Translations under genes and position numbers: made by a program
Source of the DNA: Cytidiella melzeri
Lineage: Eukaryota; Basidiomycota; Agaricomycetes; Polyporales; Irpicaceae
Direction: 5' to 3'
DNA length: 21,936 nucleotides
Assembly: GCA_022592445.1 (NCBI GenBank)
Contig: JABYQR010000542.1
Span: forward strand, 1-21,936
Part shown: in pieces, positions 1-8,859 of the stretch
Position numbering within the stretch: the first letter of the stretch is position 1
Layout: the number at the start of each line of letters is the position of its first letter
The notes under the pieces: generated by a model
Told to the model about the DNA's origin: nothing
Seen by the model: the letters and a program-made list of their open reading frames with translations, nothing else
Databases searched by the model: none

Positions 1-645
1 TCGACTTGTGTGGCTGTAGTTAGAAAATCAAACGATTTATACACGCTATCATCAACTCGAGTGACTTCTTTAGCAAGCGTGCATAGAACTGGCATTACTC
101 TACTTGAACTACATAAAAAACACGGTCATCTCAGTTACTTCATGATCAAGAAACTACTTCAAACTTCGTCAATTATTACTGATCATATAACTGACCATAC
201 TGAAACTCCGTGTGAGGACTGTTTACTTAACAATATCCATCGCAATACTGTACCCAAACTTCGTTCTTCATTGTTAGCTGAAGCTTTCAGAGATCACTTC
301 CATATCGACATCTTTGGGCCTCTACCCACAGCGTCGATTACTGGTAAACACAAATACTGGTTGACTATCGTCGACGATGCTACTAAATGGTTAGTACTTG
401 CACCACTAGTTACTAAAGATGACGCCTACACTCAATGGGTCATTTTCTCTACTGAACTTTTGACACAATATGGTATTCGCGTCAAGATACTTCAAGCCAA
501 TAACGACGGTGTCTTTACCAGTAAAGCTATGACCGCTTACTTAAAAACTCAAGGAACTATACTACGTCTTACTGTACACGATACTCCTCAGCAAAACTGT
601 GTTGCTGAGCGTGTACATCAAACTATTATGAACTTGATTTGAGTA
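1..645 (+). pseudogene. copia integrase fragment, inverted duplicate of copia-1
   Basis: This is a piece of a Ty1/copia polyprotein covering the GAG-pre-integrase zinc region (ELHKKHGHLS, then CEDC) and the integrase core (HIDIFGP, later PQQNCVAER). Its start corresponds to 11182 and its end to about 10538 on the other strand, so it is an inverted copy of that part of copia-1. The second catalytic Asp, normally in an S-D-N-G-G-like motif, reads as Asn (QANNDGVF) in both copies. The frame ends in TGA at 640, where the other copy has CGA, a CpG-type change. At 645-648 the similarity stops and reverse-strand copia-1 RNase H sequence begins. The fragment is cut by the window edge. It is non-functional. 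Confidence 0.85.
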
Positions 646-1497
646 TAGGTAACACTGTTTAGCTGCAGCGAAGTGTTCCTTAGAAGGGTCAGCTAAGTAT
701 CGTGCAAGTTGACCAGTGCAGTATGCAACGTCTGGTCGAGTACAATCAGCAATGTATCGTAAACCACTGACTAGAGACATGTATTAATAGTGTCAGCGTC
801 CTGACAAGGTTCTTTCGAGTCACGGGGGGCTAAGTTGTGCTCGTGTATCATAGGCGTACGGCGTGTATGATCGTGGTCAAAGTTATTTTGTTTGAGTATA
901 GTTTGGATATAATCGCATTGACGAAGCTTGATAACACCAGAGGCTTTGTCGTAATCAATCTCCATGCCAAGCATCCAGTGGATAGTGCCACTGTTTGTTA
1001 CCTCGACATGTTGTCTAAGTGCTACCTCAAATTGTTCAGCGACGACAGAAGTAATAGTACAGAGAGTAATATCGTCCACATGAACAGCAAGTATAAGTAT
1101 TAGTTTGTCTCCCCTGTAAAGGTAGAAGACAGCGTTATCGTAGTCTGAACGCTTGAGTCCAAGTTGGAAAAGTATATTGCATAGTACCTTGTACCAGCGA
1201 CGTCCGGCTTGTTTAAGGCCGTGGATAGTTTTGCGTAGTTTAAGTGCCCAGCCCTTAGGCAAGTTGGGCAGTAAGTCGCCAGGCGGCGGACGGAGATAAA
1301 GATCTTCATCATCGTTAATCTTACGTATAAGTAAGCGTACTTAACATCAAGTTGGTTAATCTCGAAGTGCAGTGAAGCTGCAAGTGTAAGTATGAGTTGC
1401 ATAGAACTCATGCGCGCAACTGGAGCGAACAAGTCGTTTGCATAGTAATCAATACCATCGCGCTGAGAGTATCCTTGCACAACAAGTCTTGACTTGA
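646..1497 (-). pseudogene. copia-1 reverse transcriptase and partial RNase H (3' remnant)
   Basis: Read on the minus strand from 1497, this continues the copia-1 reverse transcriptase that is interrupted at 9776. It shows SRLVVQGYSQ, LFAPVARMSS, the palm segment around EINQLDVKYAY, IHGLKQAGRRWYK, the catalytic box as HVDD (usually YVDD), and the start of RNase H (YIADCTRPDVAY). There is one frameshift near 1320 and another near 778. The sequence is truncated inside RNase H at about 646, so the end of RNase H, the polypurine tract and the 3' LTR are missing. It is a dead remnant; the family call is very secure. Confidence 0.9.
1493..1497. repeat. target-site duplication CTTGA, left copy of gypsy-1
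   Basis: CTTGA stands directly before the LTR start TGTCATGG and is repeated at 9776-9780 directly after the 3' LTR. Removing the element and one copy rejoins the copia-1 RT reading frame without a shift (KLK to SRL), which confirms both boundaries. Confidence 0.97.
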
Positions 1498-2005
1498 TGT
1501 CATGGATGGCCTGACTAGCCCTTAATTTTCGCAATTTACCTCTTGTTTTTATCTGTAAAACTCCGGGCTGCAGCTCAGTTGCAACCTTCTCTGCACAAAC
1601 TTCTTTGCACGTCTATTAAGCGCCCGTATCACGTGGCTTAGACGCTCCATACGGTCACATTACCTGCTACTACGTCACACTAGCATGTGACTTAGCTTAA
1701 GTAAGACCACATGGCTACAAGCACATGGCTTAGCCCATAGCTAGGGTTTAATGTCATAGATGACGTCCACATGGACTCCTTTTGTTCTTTCCTTATTGTT
1801 CTCTTTATGGAAGGATGTTCTCACAGGTGTGGGAATGGAATACAATAGTTGGTCTCCTTTTAGATAGATTCTCTCACGGGTAGAGTTCTTGGCAAGGTCT
1901 AGACAATAGCTATTGTTCTCCTTTAGGTAGTTCTTTTGTTCTTCGTTCACACGGCTTCTTGCAAAGCCTGCCCTCAACATGGTCTGTGCGCAGGTCCCTG
2001 AAGTC

Positions 2006-2012
2006 TATATAA
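2006..2012 (+). promoter_or_regulatory. LTR TATA box of gypsy-1
   Basis: TATATAA lies in the 5' LTR, about 30 bases before the ATCTCGACCT segment thought to begin the transcript. The 3' LTR has TATATATA at the same place. The spacing fits a standard RNA polymerase II promoter; the start site itself is inferred. Confidence 0.6.
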
Positions 2013-2039
2013 GCAGCTACATGTACGCTCCTAGCCCTC

Positions 2040-2049
2040 ATCTCGACCT
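2040..2049 (+). promoter_or_regulatory. putative self-primer segment at the 5' end of the gypsy-1 transcript
   Basis: ATCTCGACCT lies at the expected transcript start and is the exact reverse complement of 2258-2267, two bases inside the 5' LTR end. It is kept unchanged in the 3' LTR and in the solo LTR although nearby bases differ. This is the arrangement used by Tf1-type elements, in which the first bases of the mRNA prime reverse transcription. Confidence 0.65.
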
Positions 2050-2257
2050 CTTGGTCTTTACTGGGCTAGGTAAGCAACACCCCTCTTGTACTACATAGCG
2101 AGTAGTATCAATACTAACTTGGTCTTTACTGGGCTAGATAACTTGTATAAAGTCTGATAGCTGGTGAGAGCACTGTGCTACACGCCTGCCACCACCTCCT
2201 CGTTGATATCCACTTCGTGTCCCTGTCTGTCACGTTGAGCCTTGTCTCCGTGTCATT

Positions 2258-2267
2258 AGGTCGAGAT
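2258..2267 (+). other. primer-binding site of gypsy-1 (self-priming type)
   Basis: AGGTCGAGAT follows the LTR end after two bases (TT). It pairs over all ten bases with 2040-2049. I could not fit a tRNA 3' end (starting TGG) at this position. The two-base gap matches the two bases that integrases normally trim from cDNA ends. Confidence 0.65.
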
Positions 2268-2326
2268 CGTTGTGTAAACCCTGGGTCCCCCACTCCCACC
2301 GTCTTAAAAAGTTTATTCCTGTTTGA

Positions 2327-3130
2327 CGAGTACGTCTCCGGTCTCCTCATACCGTTGAGCTACACTTACGTTGTCCGTTTCTACCCCCTGCGCATTGTTT
2401 AGTGCCTAAAGACACGCGCCCCTGTTTCTCCAAGACCCTCCCTACCACTGAGCCTCAGCTCAAGAGGAGTCTTCCACCATCTTTCCTTGACGCTCTCGCT
2501 GAAAAGCGTAAGAGCGGTTAACCTCATCACTGGTCTGACAAAGACCTGGTCACCGTTGCGAAGTACGTGTCCAAGAAGCCGCCTGTCAAAGGCATCACCC
2601 TCACCGTCCCCTCTTACGAGGAAAATCAACAACTTCGCGCTTCTGCCCGAGCCTACGGAGAGCGCGTAGCAGAAGAACGTGCTCGCACACTAGCCGAGCA
2701 ACAAACCCACAAGCCAACTCTCGCTGAGAGGCTTGCCAAACTTCCCCCGCCCACTCCTGCTCCCGCTGCACCCAAACTGGTGCTGATCGACTTTAAAAAG
2801 TTATCACCGGTTGACCTCATCGGCATCTTTAGGCCGAAGCTTACCGCAGTCCGCACCCGCCTACAAGCTCTCACAGAGCTTCAGGCACTCCTCAACTGTG
2901 CAGACCCCGATCACCGTTGTGCACTACTCCATCTCGTCAACAAAGTTAATCGCTTCCTCAACCGACTTGACGAAGTTGCACCTGTCACAGCAGATCGCGA
3001 GTGGCAACTCCTGGACTGGGGTTGCAAAGCAATAGGGAAGGTTTTGTTTAAACAGCTTCGTAAGAACTACAGCAAAGTTCTTGCCCAGCTCAACGTAGTT
3101 AACAACGATAGCTACTTCGAGTGGATTTAG
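2327..3130 (+). pseudogene. unassigned ORF between LTR and gag of gypsy-1
   Basis: One frame is open from 2327 to a stop at 3128 except for a TAA at 2519. The main part (2522-3130) encodes about 200 residues. They include a charged, helix-prone stretch (AYGERVAEERARTLAEQQ), a proline/alanine linker (LPPPTPAPAAPK), then a compact, probably helical C-terminal half (DLIGIFRPKL, VNKVNRFLNRLDE, ending NDSYFEWI). There is no methionine codon anywhere in the frame, so translation would need a spliced leader, a non-AUG start, or a lost start. The reading sense across the TAA looks continuous (ALAEKRKSG then PHHWSDKD), suggesting a nonsense mutation. I do not recognise the protein. It is not in frame with gag, and most gypsy elements lack an ORF here. 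It could be an accessory gene, a captured host fragment, or an old gag piece. Confidence 0.55.
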
Positions 3131-3374
3131 ATAGATCCATAGTTTGCCCACCACATCGTCCAGTCTCCTTTGCGAAAATTACATACACTTCTTCAATTCG
3201 AGCACGGTCACAGACGACCACTTCTACGAGGGCATATTCCACGAGTGTGACGAACAACCATGCCCAAATTGATACACTCAGGTAGACCCAACAGAAGCGG
3301 TCAACAGCAAATACTATTCTGAGCACCACCAGACTCCGAACAAAAACAATCTTTGTCTTATCACCGGGGAAGAC

Positions 3375-4625
3375 ATGGACCAGAACCAGCAGAACGTTGC
3401 TCCCGACGCCGCCCCAGCTGTCGTTGCCAACCTGAGTGCTCAGGACATCCTTAACATGTTCGGGGTCCTGACGCAAAGAATGGTGGATCTCACCAATCAG
3501 GTGGCTGCCTTAGCAGCTGTTCAGGCACCAGCCGTCGCCGCGGCCATGCACACGTCCCGAGAACGGAGTATTGTGGAGAAACCCGTGTCGTTCAAGGGAA
3601 AGACATCGTTGGAAGCAAGGCTCTTCCGTCACGCATTCATAGTCTGGGCCCAGAACCAGGGCAAAGCGTTTTTCCAGCAAGACGCCCAAGGCCAGGTCCG
3701 AGTGGACAACAACGGCGCGAGGATCTTCGATGCCCATAAACTCATCACAAGCGCCCTGTCCTTTATGCAGGAAGACGCCGCCAATTGGGCTTGTCCTCAC
3801 ATCGAGGAGCTAGCCAGCAGCAAACCAGCGTTCGGAAACAGCTGGGACACGTTTATCGAGGCTTTCAAAGCCAAATTTGAGCCTTTTGACGCGGTCATGG
3901 AGGCCAAGACCAAGGTTGCCGGCATGAAGCAGGGCAACAAGACATTCGCCGCCCATATCTCGGAGTTCGAGACTTGGGCCCCTTGCACTAGCTGGAGCCA
4001 GCAGGACCTTTTCAATCGCCTCAAGTCCAGCTTGAGCACGGAGTACTTGCAGCGTGTCTCCTACTTCCAGACCCGCGCAACCACCTATGATGCACTCAAA
4101 GACCAGTGCAAGGCGGTCGATGCCCAGCTTGCCGACCTCCGCAACAGCACGGGGAAGGTCATGGTAGACAGTTCCTCAGGACATGGCAAGTCCCACCAGC
4201 AAGCGTTCCGTGATCCCAATGCGATGGAGATCGACGCATCCCGTTTCTCAGCCTCGTTTGACTCGCTTTTTGCGGGTCTGGGCAAACAAGAGATCTTCCA
4301 GAAATGGAAGAAGGAGATGAGCAAGCGCTGCTCGGTTTGTGGATCTGAGAGTCACAAGAAGAGGGACTCGAAGCACCCTGACAACCCGGTTTGCAACCAC
4401 TGCGGTGGCACCGGTCACTGGGGGGCAGTTTGCCTAAAACGGCTCCAAGGCGTCCCTAAGGGACAAAAGGTTGCCGCTACCTCGTCGACATCGTCGACTA
4501 CTACTGCAGCCAAGCAAGACGCGTCCAACGACAAGGATGCTAAGATTGCTGCGCTCAAGGACATGCTTGACATCCAGAAGAAGCAAATGGATGAGATGGC
4601 AGCAAAAATTAATGCGGTTTTTTGA
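3375..4625 (+). CDS. gag: gypsy-1 Gag (nucleocapsid/capsid protein)
   Basis: The ORF encodes a 416-residue Gag that would form the virus-like particle and package element RNA. The ATG at 3375 is the first in frame. Residues 1-50 are Ala/Gln-rich; residues about 75-250 look like a retrotransposon Gag capsid core (FGNSWDTFIEAFKAKFEP). A Cys/His cluster starts at residue 319 (CSVCGSESH). A canonical CX2CX4HX4C zinc knuckle follows at residues 340-353 (CNHCGGTGHWGAVC). A Ser/Thr linker and a coiled-coil-like tail (about 385-413) close the protein. The stop TGA directly follows a run of six T, and pol continues in the -1 frame. The ORF is undamaged even though pol is broken, so Gag might still be made. 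Confidence 0.93.
   Translation: MDQNQQNVAPDAAPAVVANLSAQDILNMFGVLTQRMVDLTNQVAALAAVQAPAVAAAMHTSRERSIVEKPVSFKGKTSLEARLFRHAFIVWAQNQGKAFFQQDAQGQVRVDNNGARIFDAHKLITSALSFMQEDAANWACPHIEELASSKPAFGNSWDTFIEAFKAKFEPFDAVMEAKTKVAGMKQGNKTFAAHISEFETWAPCTSWSQQDLFNRLKSSLSTEYLQRVSYFQTRATTYDALKDQCKAVDAQLADLRNSTGKVMVDSSSGHGKSHQQAFRDPNAMEIDASRFSASFDSLFAGLGKQEIFQKWKKEMSKRCSVCGSESHKKRDSKHPDNPVCNHCGGTGHWGAVCLKRLQGVPKGQKVAATSSTSSTTTAAKQDASNDKDAKIAALKDMLDIQKKQMDEMAAKINAVF
4617..4625 (+). other. candidate -1 frameshift site at the gag stop
   Basis: The gag frame reads GTT TTT TGA. With the TTT codon paired in the ribosome and TGA next, a one-base backward slip re-pairs perfectly on TTT and continues as TTG AAA CGG in the pol frame. 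The pol frame opens at this point with no ATG before the protease, so expression by frameshift is the simplest explanation. The site is not the classic X XXY YYZ heptamer. Confidence 0.5.
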
Positions 4626-5467
4626 AACGGACTCGTGACACAGCCGCAGCTGCGAGTCCCCCTGATACCCTGTCCTTTTCTCCTTCGTCGTCTTCCTCGT
4701 CTTCTGCCTCGTGTACCATAGCAACTCCGTGCCCGTCGTCTACTGTCTCTGCATGTACTATATCGTCTCTAGACCGATTATCGTCCCATTTCCGAATACA
4801 TGTACTAGTAAAAGTTCTGAATAGAAGCATTTGCATTCCTGCCATGATCGATTCAGGAGCTACAGCTTTATTCATCAGTCATCAGTTCGTCAAAAAGCAT
4901 AAGATTCTTCAGTGCCCGCTCGAAAGGGTTATCTCATTGCACAATATTGACGGAACTAAGAATAAAGCTGGCGGATTAACGCACTTTGTTCGCCTTACAC
5001 TCACTGTTGGAGACCACACAGAAAAGGCAGAGTTTCTTGTCATGGACTTGGGTCCAGAAGACATCATACTTGGGCTACCATGGCTCAAGCGCGTAAACCC
5101 TACCGTTAACTGGGAAAAAGGAGAAATGACAATTCCGAGCGGCTCGGAAGAATCTCCTAATGAACCTTTCCAGAAGGTTGATGGTAACCGCAAAGAACGT
5201 AGACAGTGGGTCAAAGCCGGTATTATCCAAGACACCACTGACGAAGTCTGGTGTATGGCCGGCTTCACCTACTCTACTAAGCTTGCTGCCGAAGCAAACG
5301 AAGCTAAAGCTCAGCGCTCCTTCGAAGACATCGTTCCATCAGAGTACCACAGACACGCTAAAGTCTTCTCTGAGGAAGAGTCTAATCGGCTACCCCAGCA
5401 TCAGCCCTGGGACCATTCGATTGATCTCAAACCAGATGCTCCTGAGACCATCAAATCGAAAGTTTAA
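4622..5467 (+). pseudogene. pol: gypsy-1 Pol, protease part, ends in a premature stop
   Basis: This is the -1 frame continuation of gag. After a Ser-rich linker the aspartic protease appears: DSGA with the catalytic Asp about residue 77, then a retropepsin-like body and the flap/second-strand motif DIILGLPWL. The linker to reverse transcriptase follows (PWDHSIDL). The frame stops at TAA 5465-5467, and the same frame goes straight on into reverse transcriptase with PMPLNEQAELDKFI. Related gypsy proteins have a Tyr at this point (K-V-Y-P type), so the TAA looks like a TAC or TAT codon changed by one base. It is real coding sequence but now separated from RT. Confidence 0.88.
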
Positions 5468-6317
5468 CCTATGCCCCTGAACGAACAAGCCGAGCTTGAC
5501 AAGTTCATTCAGGAGAACCTATCAAAAGGTTACATCACGCCTTCTAAGTCTCCGATGGCTTCTCCAGTCTTCTTCATCAAAAAGAAGGACAACAAACTCC
5601 GACTTATTCAGGACTACCGCAAACTCAACAACATCACGGTAAAGAATCGTTACCCACTACCGCTTGCTACCGACATTATCAACAAGCTCAAGGGTGCAAA
5701 GATCTTCACCAAGTTTGATGTTCGTTGGGGATATCACAATGTCCGCATCAAAGAAGGAGATGAATACAAAGCAGCTTTTGTTACCAACCGAGGACTCTTC
5801 GAACCTAAAGTCATGTTCTTCGGTCTTACGAACTCACCCGCTACCTTCCAAGCTCTGATGGACAACATCTTCGCCAACCTCGTGGCCGAGGGCAAGGTGG
5901 CTGTCTATCTAGATGACATCTTGATCTGGAGTAACAACCTGACAGAGCACCGCAAGGTTGTTCTTGAAGTCCTCGAGCGACTTCAGCAGCACGATCTGTA
6001 TCTTCGTCCGGAAAAGTGCGAGTTTGAGAAATCTGAGATCGAGTACCTCGGGTTGATCATTCGCGCTAGCGAAGTAGCTATGGACCCTGTCAAAGTCCAA
6101 GCAGTTTCTACGTGGCCCACACCCAAGAACCTCAAAGAAGTCAGAGGATTCATCGGGTTTGCCAACTTCTACCGCCGCTTCATTCAAGACTTCTCAAAGC
6201 ACGCACGGCCTTTACACAACCTGACTAAGAAGGACGTACCGTTCGTCTGGGGTCCAGCACAGCAGACTGCCTTCACGCTGCTAAAGAAGGCCTTTACCAC
6301 TAAGCCTATCTTGGCAG
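5468..6317 (+). pseudogene. pol: gypsy-1 Pol, reverse transcriptase part, cut by a hairpin element
   Basis: It is in the same frame as the protease segment. All main Ty3/gypsy RT landmarks are present: the fingers (KKKDNKLRLIQDYRKLN), the first catalytic Asp in FTKFDVRWGYHNVRI, the FGLTNSPATFQALM motif, the catalytic YLDD box, and the thumb/connection (YLGLIIR, GFANFYRRFI). It makes cDNA from the element RNA. Coding stops being homologous at 6317, where the hairpin element begins; the sense resumes at 6743. The hairpin plus its duplication (425 bp) shifts the frame from one side to the other, so the interruption disrupts translation as well as length. Confidence 0.93.
6315..6317. repeat. 3-bp target duplication CAG, left copy
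   Basis: CAG at 6315-6317 is repeated at 6740-6742. Removing the hairpin and one CAG gives an unbroken gypsy sequence (ILAVWDPELP) joining reverse transcriptase to RNase H. Confidence 0.85.
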
Positions 6318-6739
6318 CACTGGGTAACCACGGCCCAATTTCCAGTGGAAAAACATGAGAAATACGTGAGAAAAAATGGCAATTTTACGGTACCTTTTTG
6401 TAGCAGAAATAGCGCCGAAAAACACTGAATATTTCATCTTGTTTTTCTTGTGAGCGAATGGATGAAAAAGTGGCTTTTTTCTCAATGCGTTTTTCCGGCC
6501 TTTTGGTTTCTGTTGAAAATACCATTGAGAAACGCTCCGTTTAGGCATCACCAAAAGGCCGGAAAAACGCATTGAGAAAAAAGCCACTTTTGCATCCATT
6601 CGCTCACAAGAAAAACAAGATGAAATATTCAGTGTTTTTCGGCGCTATTTCTGCTACAAAAAGGTACCGTAAAATTGCCATTTTTTCTCACGTATTTCTC
6701 ATGTTTTTCCACCGGAAATTGGGCCGTGGTTACCCAGTG
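6318..6739. mobile_element. 422-bp hairpin (foldback, MITE-like) element
   Basis: The left arm 6318-6507 and right arm 6550-6739 are inverted repeats of 190 bp with only two mismatches that I can find, around a 42-bp spacer (6508-6549). The ends are CACTGGGTAA and the duplication is 3 bp (CAG). Three-base duplications with CACT-G/A ends are known for CACTA (EnSpm) DNA transposons, so a non-autonomous relative is a reasonable guess, not a proven one. Short ORFs run through both arms and encode the same mirrored peptide, which is a by-product of the palindrome. It has no credible protein. Near-identical arms suggest a recent insertion, and a transcript would fold into a long double-stranded RNA. 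Confidence 0.9.
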
Positions 6740-6742
6740 CAG

Positions 6743-8859
6743 TCTGGGACCCTGAACTCCCTACACGTCTAGAAGTCGATGCCTCGGGCTATGCAACCGG
6801 TGGAATCATCTCCCAGAAATCGAAGGAAGATGGATTCTACCACCCTATTGCCTACCGATCCGCATCTATGACTGAAGCTGAGCGTAACTACAAAATCTTT
6901 GATTGGGAGATGTTAGCCATCACCGAGGCTCTCAAAGATTGGCGCCACTCCCTTGAGGGGCTCAAGGAACTGTTTGAGATCTGGACAGATCATGCGAACC
7001 TGCAGTACTGGAAAACTGCGCAACACCTCACTCGACGTCAAGCACGTTGGTCATTACTCTTGACTGACTTTGACTTTGTGTTGGTTCACAAGCCTGGCAG
7101 TACCATGATACACGCTGATCCTCTCTCCCGTCTTCACTCACACGCTGTCACGGACGAAGAAGACAACAAGGATCAGGTGGTACTGAAACCGGAACACTTC
7201 CGGATCCTCGCTACCAGTGCACTTGCTACTGCTTCTCCGCTCGAATCAAAGATCCGAGAATGCACGGAACAAGAAGCAGAAGTCGCACAAGCTCCTGCTA
7301 CCCTTCGAAAGAAGGGTCCGCGCAAACTTGTTGGCGGTTTACTCGAATGGGAAGAGAGTGACGGACTCATCTACTACAAGGGAAAACTCTATATCCCTAA
7401 CAACAAAGAGCTCTGTCACGAAATTGTCAAATCTTGCCATGATGCACCCGCGGCTGGTCATCCCGGCAAACACGGCACCATAGAGCTAGTCTCACGACAC
7501 TATTGGTGGCCAAAGATGAATGCTTTCATAGAGACTTACGTACTAGGCTGTGACCGCTGTCAACGCTACAAGTCAGCTCCACACCCTAAAGCAGTACTAC
7601 AGCCTCAGGAAACTCCGGCCGGACCTTGGGAACATGTCGGAGTAGATCTCATCACTCAGCTGCCACCCTCTAAGGGATTTGATTCGATCGCGGTCTACGT
7701 CGACCATTACTCCGATCAAACGCACATCATCCCTACCACCACTAAGGTTAACGCTGAGGGGATCGCCGATCTACATTACAAAGAAGTATTCCGACTTCAC
7801 GGCATTCCCAAGAAGGTGTTCTCTGACCGAGGACCCCAGTTTGCAGCGCGCTTCATGCGTGCGCTCTATCACCACTTAGGCATAGAAACTGGTTTTACGA
7901 CCGCCTATCATCCGCAAGGAAATGGCAAAGTCGAACGCAAAAACCAGGATATCGAACAGTACCTGCATCTATTCTGTCAGCAACGACAAGACGACTGGGT
8001 CGATCATCTGCCGGCGGCTGAGTTTGCACTCAACTCGCGAGTACATGCGGCTAATTCACAAACACCGTTTGAAGTCATCTACGGATATTGCCCCGACTTC
8101 ACCATACCAGTCGGCAAGCGAAGCAATATCCCATCACTCGATGAGCGCCTTGACAACATGGCTCGAGTACGCAAGGAGACCGAAGCAGCTCTTCGTCTAA
8201 GCAAAGAAAAGATGAAGCAACTCTACAAGTCTGAGAAGCGCTCTCCACGCGTCTTCCAAGTGGGCGATATGGTCTGGCTGAACGCTAAGAACGTCCAGAT
8301 CCACCAGGCTACCCCTAAACTCGGTCCTCGACAACTCGGCCCGTACAAGGTCATCGAACGTATCGGCGATCTTGACTACAAGCTCAATCTACCCAGCTAT
8401 CTCCGCATCCACCCTGTCTTCCACATCAACCGTCTCAGTCCCTGGCACAACAACGGCAAAGACGTACCTCCACCTCCTGATCCTATTGTCATAGAAGGAG
8501 AAGAGCAGTACGTCGTCGAGAAGGTGCTAGACAGCAGACTACACGGACGATGGAAGAAGCTACAATTCCTAGTCAAATGGGAAGGGTATTCAGACGGACA
8601 CAATAGCTAGGAACCAGTAGAAAACCTTGAGAATAGTCAAGAAGCAATTGACGACTTCTACAAAGCAAACCCCGGAGCGCCCCGGGTCATCAAAGCTTCA
8701 CTCTTCGCGGATCTCCGCTCGCACTTTTGGGAATTCAATACCATACCCAGACCGACCCCGCTTTCCTTCGCACGATCTACCCATCTACATACGATCTTAG
8801 CTGGGATGAAGGCAAACACATTGGTCTGGATATCTCAAGAACATCACACTGACGGGTAA
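6743..8859 (+). pseudogene. pol: gypsy-1 Pol, RNase H, integrase and chromodomain, with a stop inside the chromodomain
   Basis: RNase H comes first (LEVDASGYATGG, WTDHANLQYW, HADPLSRL). The integrase zinc region follows (H and H in CHDAPAAGHPG, then CDRCQ). The integrase core has Asp in HVGVDLI, Asp in FSDRGPQF and Glu in GKVERKNQ; the spacing is D-X59-D-X35-E. A GPY-like segment (PRQLGPYKVIERIG) and HPVFHINRLSPW come next. A chromodomain (FLVKWEGYSDGHNS) then hits TAG at 8608-8610. The frame continues after it with EPVENLENSQEAIDDFY and ends at TAA 8857-8859. The TAG stands where chromodomains have a conserved Trp (TGG). The catalytic residues look intact. Confidence 0.92.

Larger units (their letters stand above)
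1498..2255 (+). repeat. gypsy-1 5' LTR (758 bp)
   Basis: It aligns end to end with 9018-9775 and, inverted, with 12715-13472. It starts TGTCA and ends TGTCA (the solo copy ends TGACA, the perfect inverse). It contains a TATA box at 2006-2012, a likely transcript start near 2040, and a 20-bp direct repeat (2050-2069 and 2118-2137, beginning CTTGGTCTTTACTGGG). The stretch from about 1674 to 1940 shows no difference from the 3' LTR, while the rest has some 30-40 differences by eye. Confidence 0.97.

Noticed and set aside
1741..1980. A 79-codon open frame antisense to the gypsy LTR, also seen at 9262-9501 and, inverted, in the solo LTR.
   Set aside because: Its conservation only mirrors LTR identity; in the more diverged solo copy the end is frameshifted. 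No domain or start context supports a gene.
2282..2300. TGGGTCCCCCACTCCCACC as a tRNA primer-binding site for gypsy-1.
   Set aside because: It starts 26 bases inside the LTR edge, and the part after TGG does not look like an acceptor stem followed by a T arm; the self-complementary site directly at the edge fits better.
6306..6772. Two mirrored open frames giving the same peptide around the hairpin element.
   Set aside because: They are produced by the inverted repeat itself; the peptide has no known domain.
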